From Rhodospirillaceae bacterium TMED167 (GTDB lineage: Bacteria > Pseudomonadota > Alphaproteobacteria > Rhodospirillales_A > UBA2165), in contig NHHQ01000004.1 in assembly GCA_002170915.1 (NCBI GenBank), positions 1 through 11,360 on the forward strand: a stretch of DNA of 11,360 nucleotides, written 5' to 3'. This document shows positions 7,205-11,360 of the stretch, in pieces; position 1 is the first letter of the stretch; each line of letters starts with the position of its first letter. Under the pieces are notes generated by a model. That model was given only the letters and a program-made list of their open reading frames with translations. It was not told the DNA's origin and did not search any database. The position numbers were made by a program, and so were the translations under genes.

Positions 7205-8239
7205 CTAGCTGCTTTTGCCAGTCAATTTGGCAAAGATGGCTTTTGCTGGAATGCCTTTTTTCTCAACGGAGTCGAGATAGGCATTCACCGCTTTGGCCGT
7301 CGCCGCATCAAAACGCGCTTTCTCAGCCGGAGAGACCTTATGGTATTTGAGGCCAGCATCTCCTTTTTTGGCGCGGGCCAGAGCTTTAAAGTCGGGCTGA
7401 GCCCACCCGACGGCCGTATTGACGCTCCAGTCCTTACCCGTCAGACCATCGATCGCCCGTTGATCCTGCTTGGATAGCCCTTCCCAAACCTTTTTATTCA
7501 TGGACAGCCAGAACATGGCTGACTGGGCATTCATGCCATCGGTCACGAACTTTGCGCTCTCCGAAAAACGCCACGGCACGAATAGGACGTTGATGGCGGC
7601 ATAGACACCGTCCACGACACCTTTGTCCAAGGCGTCATACACTTTACTGATTGGCATAGCGATTCCGGAGGCTCCCCAGGCATTCATCATGGGAACGTTG
7701 GTGGCATCCAGTGCCCGAATTTTGAGGCCCTTAACATCTTCGATCTTGGTAACCTGCTTCTTCCGCATCACGAGGGTGGCGGGTGTGTTGGACCAAATCC
7801 CCAGCATTTTCACTTTCGTGTATTCCGGCGTGAGATATTCTTTGTAAATGCTCCAGGCTTTTTCCGTGATCTCCTGGGCCGACTTGCCGACGCCGGGTTG
7901 GCTCACGATCAACGTGCGCGGGAATATCGTTGACGTGTATCCCTGGATGCCGAAACTGATTTCGGCCACGTTGTCCAGAACACGTTTATATTGTTGAACA
8001 GGGCCTTTCCCGAGTTGGCCGCTGGCGAATAATTTTGCAGTTGTGCTGTTGCCAGTGGCTTTTCCAATGTCTTCGGCCAGTTTCTTAAACGCAACGCGGT
8101 TGAGATAGTGCTTCGGGCTCATAAAGGTCGCAATTTTTAATTCTTTGGCGTGCCCTTGGGTGGCGGGAAGCGCGGTAAACGCAAACACCCCTCCGATGAT
8201 TGCGGTCCCCGCAAGCAATTTGGTGCTGATTCCAGTCAT
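7205..8239 (-). CDS. dctP: TRAP transporter periplasmic substrate-binding protein DctP
   Basis: This is a periplasmic solute-binding protein of the TRAP (DctP) family, 344 residues. A signal peptide is visible: a polar MTGISTK start, a hydrophobic core to about residue 24, and a likely cleavage after A31 (GHA/KE). The mature protein starts with a beta strand (LKIATFMSPKHYL). It carries the conserved arginine R175 in the KGLKIRA segment, the residue that in characterised DctP proteins pairs with the ligand carboxylate. The fold continues with GASGIAMPISKVYDALDKGVVDG (189-211), a family hallmark. The ligand is therefore probably a carboxylate, consistent with an aldolase-like gene at the end of the operon, but cannot be named. 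GGGGA at 8246-8250 lies 6 bases before the ATG, a strong start. It is the first gene of the TRAP unit and follows a 206-bp intergenic region. Confidence 0.93.
   Translation of the reverse strand: MTGISTKLLAGTAIIGGVFAFTALPATQGHAKELKIATFMSPKHYLNRVAFKKLAEDIGKATGNSTTAKLFASGQLGKGPVQQYKRVLDNVAEISFGIQGYTSTIFPRTLIVSQPGVGKSAQEITEKAWSIYKEYLTPEYTKVKMLGIWSNTPATLVMRKKQVTKIEDVKGLKIRALDATNVPMMNAWGASGIAMPISKVYDALDKGVVDGVYAAINVLFVPWRFSESAKFVTDGMNAQSAMFWLSMNKKVWEGLSKQDQRAIDGLTGKDWSVNTAVGWAQPDFKALARAKKGDAGLKYHKVSPAEKARFDAATAKAVNAYLDSVEKKGIPAKAIFAKLTGKSS
7215..7233 (-). other. Stem-loop at the dctP 3' end
   Basis: TTGCCA (7215-7220) and TGGCAA (7228-7233) form a perfect 6-bp stem with a 7-base loop, ending just before the dctP stop codon. 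Hairpins between binding-protein and permease genes often dampen downstream expression or protect the upstream mRNA, because binding protein is needed in excess. This one lies within coding sequence and is modest, so it may be incidental. Confidence 0.25.
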
Positions 8240-8445
8240 AAAATATCCCCACTGTGATTTACTAGTGTAATGAAAAATTGGGCAGCCTTTTACTTATTTT
8301 TTAATGGCTACCACCCCGTATTAGATAAAACCCTAGCGATATTGTGTCTAAAGTCAATGTCACCGCCCAGTTTGGTGTGTGCAAAAGCCGATGGAATAGC
8401 CGTTCACGCTTAGTGTTCTGGCAAGCTGCGATCCAGGATTCTTAG
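8240..8445 (-). promoter_or_regulatory. Intergenic leader and likely promoter region of the dctPQM-aldolase operon
   Basis: This 206-bp gap is the only sizeable non-coding stretch in the right arm and is more AT-rich near dctP. On the - strand a sigma-70-like pair can be read: TAGACA (8350-8345, 5 of 6 to TTGACA) and TCTAAT (8325-8320, 5 of 6 to TATAAT) with a 19-bp spacer, longer than ideal. TTGACT at 8357-8352 is an alternative -35 with no good -10 at standard distance. A small inverted repeat TTAC-ACTA-GTAA (8270-8259) lies between the putative start site and the ribosome binding site and could be an operator. No convincing terminator for the upstream GST gene was seen, so read-through is possible. 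Confidence 0.3.
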
Positions 8446-9255
8446 CTAAGTGATTTTCAGTATTTTTCTAATACTGGGCCAACTCTCCGCACCAAATATT
8501 TTGAGATCATTGGTGAGGTCATCTGGGCACCAATCCAAAAGCATGGGTTGGAAGCTGTCTCGTTTTTGGACACGTGCAAACCAATCCTCGACCTTGGGTA
8601 GCCGCCCATTCTTCCACATATCGGCCATGGAAAGCATGTCCAGCCGGTTTACGTAGGGCATCATCGCTATGTCAGCGAAGGTAAACCGATCCGCCGCCAA
8701 CCAATCTTTGTTTTGCAGGGAGCCCTCCATTTTGTGAAGGTAAAGATCATAAAGCTTAACCTTCGCTTCGGCACCGGGGGCCTCAAAGCCCTGCCGCACG
8801 ATGCTTTTCTTGGTTTCGTGCCAGTCAGCGGTGACGGACAACCGGGGCGTAGAGCTGAGAAAGTCCTCGACACCCTTTTCTCCGAGGCGAAGGACAATAT
8901 GGCGATGGCAAGTTAAGAAAGTCAGAAACCCGCATGCTGGATGAAGGGCTTCATCAACCGCTTTGGTCCATTCCATCACCTTGGCGACCTCGATTGGATC
9001 CTTCGGGCGCAGCGGCGCATCAGGAAAGACATTCTCGATATACTCACAGATTACGGTGGAATCGCAGATAACATTTCCGTCATGGAGCAACGTTGGGACA
9101 ACGGCCTTCGGATTAAGTTTTATATATGCCGGATCAAACTGATCACCTTTAAGGATATCGATATAGTGCCCGCTCCAATCGAGTCCTTTTTCTTCCAGGT
9201 ATATGCGGACTTTGGCGGCGCATACGGATGATCCGTGATGGTATAGATCAAGCAT
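8446..9255 (-). CDS. Glutathione S-transferase family protein (distal paralogue)
   Basis: This is a cytoplasmic GST-fold protein, 269 residues, with a thioredoxin-like N-terminal domain (about 1-80) and a helical C-terminal domain. Visible features are a start of MLDLYHHGSSVCAAKVR with candidate catalytic or glutathione-activating residues S9, S10 and C12, then NPKAVVPTL (48-56) with the cis-proline P54 and DSTVICEY (65-72), the gamma-glutamyl-binding region (usually ES; D here). In the C-terminal domain, FTFADIAMMPYVNRL (191-205) holds the N-capping Asp195. The ICEYIENVFP...LRPKDP...WTKAVDE pattern resembles LigF-type beta-etherases and other bacterial LigE/F-like GSTs, but the reaction is unknown. 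The open frame reaches 9318, overlapping the upstream paralogue; ATG 9255 is chosen because it matches the paralogue's start and has GGAG about 10 bases upstream. It sits 23 bp after its paralogue and is the last gene before the TRAP promoter region. Confidence 0.85.
   Translation of the reverse strand: MLDLYHHGSSVCAAKVRIYLEEKGLDWSGHYIDILKGDQFDPAYIKLNPKAVVPTLLHDGNVICDSTVICEYIENVFPDAPLRPKDPIEVAKVMEWTKAVDEALHPACGFLTFLTCHRHIVLRLGEKGVEDFLSSTPRLSVTADWHETKKSIVRQGFEAPGAEAKVKLYDLYLHKMEGSLQNKDWLAADRFTFADIAMMPYVNRLDMLSMADMWKNGRLPKVEDWFARVQKRDSFQPMLLDWCPDDLTNDLKIFGAESWPSIRKILKIT
9209..9255 (-). repeat. 47-bp near-identical repeat, copy 1 (start of distal GST gene)
   Basis: This stretch, from the ATG of the distal GST gene inward, matches 10027-10073 of the proximal GST gene at 46 of 47 bases. 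The single difference is at the third codon (Asp versus Glu). Similarity stops sharply on both sides: the sequences upstream of the ATG differ, and downstream codons differ at many third positions. It also holds the interrupted palindrome ACGGAT-G-ATCCGT (9224-9236). Confidence 0.9.
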
Positions 9256-9278
9256 GGTTGTTTCGCTCCGTATCAGTG

Positions 9279-10073
9279 TCAGGTCGAATTGTTCAGCAGT
9301 TTTTTGACTTCTGGCCAAGCCTGTTGGCCGTGGGCTTTCATGTTGTTGCGAAGGTCTTCAGGTAAATATTGGAAAAGGGCCGGCCCAAAGCTTGGCCGGT
9401 TTCTTACCTGATCAAACCAGCGGGCGAGGTGGTGGTGAGCCGCCCACATTTCTGTAAATCCCAGCATATCCAGCCTGTTGACGTAGGGTGTCAGGGCGCT
9501 GTCTGCCATCGTATAGGTGCTCCCTATCAGCCACTCATGATTGGCCAATGTCGCATCCATGGTCTCCAGCAGGTTGTCGAAAAATAAAACCGCTTGGCGA
9601 ACATCCGGCGCCTCGAATCCATCAAAGATCCATCCGCGCTTTCGCTCCCGCCATACCGGATTGGGATCACTATCGATATGCTCTTCAACCTCCGCCGGCG
9701 ACCGCTTTAAAATAGTGTGTCGATGGGTGCTGACATACGTCAAGGGCCTCACTGAGTGATGAACCTCCTCATCGACCAGTTTGGTCCAGTAACGCATTCG
9801 TGTGCACGGTAAGGCCTCCGCCGGTTTGAGAGGAGGGCCTGAAAAGGCATCATCGAGATATTCACAAATGAGGGTCGATTCAGTGATCACCTCGCCGTCG
9901 TGAATGAGTGTCGGGACCACGGCTTTCGGGTTGAGTTCTAAATAGTCCGGGTTGAACTGTTCGCCCGCGAGGATGTCGAGATAATGGCCAGTCCAGTCGA
10001 GATTCTTTTCCGCCAGAACTAGCCGCACTTTGGCGGCGCATACGGATGATCCGTGATGGTATAGCTCAAGCAT
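9279..10073 (-). CDS. Glutathione S-transferase family protein (proximal paralogue)
   Basis: This is a GST-fold protein of 264 residues, paralogous to the gene immediately downstream. About 55 of the first 80 residues are identical, and the C-terminal domain is less similar. The N-terminal domain has MLELYHHGSSVCAAKVR, NPKAVVPTL (48-56, cis-Pro54) and ESTLICEYLDD (65-75) with the canonical E65-S66 glutathione contact. The C-terminal domain has YTMADSALTPYVNRLDML (187-204) with capping Asp191. The WTKLVDEEV segment after the linker again recalls LigF-like GSTs. It has distinctive insert residues around DSDPNPVWRERKRGW (134-148). The start ATG 10073 has only a weak GTGGG-type site upstream. It lies 50 bp after the SDR gene, in the same direction, so the two GSTs and the SDR are probably co-transcribed. 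Substrate is unknown. Confidence 0.86.
   Translation of the reverse strand: MLELYHHGSSVCAAKVRLVLAEKNLDWTGHYLDILAGEQFNPDYLELNPKAVVPTLIHDGEVITESTLICEYLDDAFSGPPLKPAEALPCTRMRYWTKLVDEEVHHSVRPLTYVSTHRHTILKRSPAEVEEHIDSDPNPVWRERKRGWIFDGFEAPDVRQAVLFFDNLLETMDATLANHEWLIGSTYTMADSALTPYVNRLDMLGFTEMWAAHHHLARWFDQVRNRPSFGPALFQYLPEDLRNNMKAHGQQAWPEVKKLLNNST
10027..10073 (-). repeat. 47-bp near-identical repeat, copy 2 (start of proximal GST gene)
   Basis: This is the partner of the repeat at 9209-9255. It covers the ATG and first 15 codons of the proximal GST gene, with all synonymous positions identical to copy 1 except the one changed codon. The same 13-bp interrupted palindrome (ACGGAT-G-ATCCGT) occurs here, at the same codons as in copy 1. 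Confidence 0.9.
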
Positions 10074-10123
10074 GATAAGTCAAAACCCACTGTTATTGAT
10101 AGATTTTCTGTGGATGAGACTTT

Positions 10124-10879
10124 CTATTGGCAAAATCGTCCTCCATCTACGTTGATGGATTGGCCTGAGAGGAAATCACTGTCCTCTGACGCGAGAAACA
10201 ACAGCGTCCCGACAAGATCTTCCGGCATCATTTCCCGCTTCAGAATCCGGCTCGCTACGGTAGGTTCCCGGGCCACCCCCAATTGGGGGTGGGTGTCGAC
10301 GCCTTCACTGATGGTCAGGCCAGGGACAATGGCGTTGACGTGGATGTTCTGATCGCCGAATTCCCTTGCTGCCGAGCGCGTTAGGCCGAGGACCGCCCCC
10401 TTGGAACTGACATAATCGGCCATGCCAGGGCCACCATAATAAAAAGTCCCAGAGCTCACATTGATGATCTTGCCACGCCCGTTTTTGAGCATGCTTGGCA
10501 CAACAGCTTTGATACACTGAAAGGTGCCGCGCGCATTCACGGTCATGGTTTTATCCCAGGCCTCGTTGCTCATCTCCATGATGGGGGTCAGACGGAGTGC
10601 AACAAAGAGGGCCGCGTTATTGACCAGAATTTCGACCGTGCCGAATTCTTTTTCCGTCGCGTCGACCATTGCAGCGATGGACGCATCATCGGTCACGTCC
10701 GCCACGATGCCTGTCGCCGTGCCACCCGACGCCTTGATTTCCGCCACCACGCGGGATGGGTCATCAAGGTCGGAGACCATGACCTTGGCGCCTTCCGCGG
10801 CGAGCGCCTTGGCATAAGTTTCACCCAGACCCTGGGCCGCGCCAGTGACGATGGCGACTTTATCTGCAAGTCTATTCAT
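10124..10879 (-). CDS. Short-chain dehydrogenase/reductase (classical SDR, NAD-type)
   Basis: This is a cytoplasmic Rossmann-fold oxidoreductase, 251 residues, the normal length for classical SDRs. The cofactor loop TGAAQGLG is at 12-19, with D37 at the end of strand 2 (VSDLDD), which favours NAD(H) over NADP(H). NNAA is at 87-90, and the catalytic tetrad is N114, S143, Y156 and K160 in the YxxxK motif (YVSSK). A C-terminal DFLSGQSINVDGG pattern is typical of FabG-like and alcohol/polyol SDRs. It should oxidise a secondary alcohol or reduce a ketone; the substrate is unknown. A strong ribosome binding site (AAGGAG, 10891-10886) precedes the ATG, and the gene starts 17 bp after the stop of the sulfatase-like gene and ends 50 bp before the first GST. 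Position next to two GSTs could point to an alcohol-oxidation step before glutathione-dependent cleavage. Confidence 0.93.
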   Translation of the reverse strand: MNRLADKVAIVTGAAQGLGETYAKALAAEGAKVMVSDLDDPSRVVAEIKASGGTATGIVADVTDDASIAAMVDATEKEFGTVEILVNNAALFVALRLTPIMEMSNEAWDKTMTVNARGTFQCIKAVVPSMLKNGRGKIINVSSGTFYYGGPGMADYVSSKGAVLGLTRSAAREFGDQNIHVNAIVPGLTISEGVDTHPQLGVAREPTVASRILKREMMPEDLVGTLLFLASEDSDFLSGQSINVDGGRFCQ

Positions 10880-10896
10880 CGCTCTCTCCTTCTGGG

Positions 10897-11360
10897 TTAT
10901 CTGACGGCAATCGAAATATTTGTCGCCTCATTGAACGGTTCGAACTTACTTAAAAATGTGGATACGACCGAGGCATCCCCATCGACCGAGATTTTGCCTG
11001 TGGTTAAGGCGCTTTCAAAGGTGGTTTTTCCAAAAATCCACTGAAGCACGAAGGGCCGGTTGAATTTAACCGTGGCGTCCCGGTCCCCAGTGGGCGCCGC
11101 AAAAAACTGGCAGACGCCCCTGCGAACTTCGAGGGCACAGGCTTCATTTGAGTCTGTTGTTTCAAAAACCACCCGTAATTGGGTATCCCAGGACTCCTCG
11201 GCTTTCAAGCGCACCGTCATCACAGTCATGATGGCACTGAGCGGGAAGCCTTTTACCTGGTCTGGTGATCCCAGGACCATGCCACCGCCGGCCTGGTCCA
11301 ATTCGCCATTCAATTCAAGTGCCGACGTGAGGCCCCAGTTGCGCCAGGTGGCGTTTTTCT
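10897..11360 (-). CDS. Alkyl sulfatase-like protein, C-terminal part (SCP2-like domain; 5' end outside window)
   Basis: This is the C-terminal 153 residues of a larger protein. The frame stays open to the window edge at 11360, and the residues before the only nearby start codon (a TTG at 11313) are clearly coding: they include TWRNWGLTSALEL, matching the WRNFYLTGAxEL signature at the end of the alkyl sulfatase dimerisation domain. The rest is an SCP2-like C-terminal domain: FPLSAIMTVMTVRL, RVVFETTDSNEACALEVRRG, DATVKFNRPFVLQWIFG, and the FESALTTGKISVDGD motif, as in the alkyl-sulfatase C-terminal family (SdsA1/BDS1 type). Full proteins have an N-terminal metallo-beta-lactamase domain that hydrolyses sulfate esters; that domain should lie upstream and is not seen. 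It overlaps nothing and is followed by the SDR after 17 bp, so an operon is likely. It could also be a non-sulfatase MBL relative sharing this domain arrangement. Confidence 0.78.
   Translation of the reverse strand, partial: KNATWRNWGLTSALELNGELDQAGGGMVLGSPDQVKGFPLSAIMTVMTVRLKAEESWDTQLRVVFETTDSNEACALEVRRGVCQFFAAPTGDRDATVKFNRPFVLQWIFGKTTFESALTTGKISVDGDASVVSTFLSKFEPFNEATNISIAVR

Noticed and set aside
8442..8451. Palindrome CTTAGCTAAG over the distal GST stop codon as a terminator
   Set aside because: It has no loop or T-tract and is only 10 bp; a chance palindrome is a fair explanation.

Overview
The window most likely comes from an alphaproteobacterium, probably a free-living or marine-type heterotroph. 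It has moderate GC by eye, a branched-chain-amino-acid-type ABC transporter and a TRAP transporter side by side, a D-threonine-aldolase-type PLP enzyme, and tandem glutathione transferases next to an SDR. The phylum-level assignment is inferred from gene types, not from a marker gene. The window is almost fully coding: eleven complete genes and two cut by the window edges. No tRNA, rRNA, insertion sequence, CRISPR array or phage gene was seen.

Left arm (about 1-4155, all + strand): the 3' end of livF, then livH, livM, a hydroxypyruvate-isomerase-family gene (hyi) and a DMT/EamA-family permease. Spacings are short (8 bp livH-livM, 65 bp livM-hyi, 10 bp hyi-permease), so this is probably the distal part of one operon whose livG, livK-type binding protein and promoter lie upstream. 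The hyi partner suggests the ABC transporter may carry something other than leucine/isoleucine/valine, perhaps a small hydroxy- or keto-acid precursor, but the sequence does not settle this.

Right arm (4158-11360, all - strand, so read right to left): the C-terminal end of an alkyl-sulfatase-like protein (cut at the right edge), an NAD-type SDR, two tandem paralogous glutathione transferases, a 206-bp intergenic region, then dctP-dctQ-dctM (a complete TRAP transporter) and a D-threonine aldolase-like PLP enzyme. The TRAP genes and the aldolase-like gene form a tight unit (gaps of 32, 15 and 9 bp), suggesting import of an organic acid or hydroxy-amino acid followed by its cleavage. The sulfatase-SDR-GST-GST genes form a second tight unit (17, 50 and 23 bp). 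Hydrolysis of a sulfate ester, oxidation of the freed alcohol and glutathione-dependent cleavage or detoxification would be a coherent series, but it is an inference from order and family only.

The two arms meet tail to tail with 2 bp between the stop codons of the EamA permease and the aldolase-like gene. The observations most worth following are the TRAP plus aldolase module, the sulfatase-SDR-GST-GST module, and a 47-bp near-identical stretch at the starts of the two otherwise diverged GST genes.
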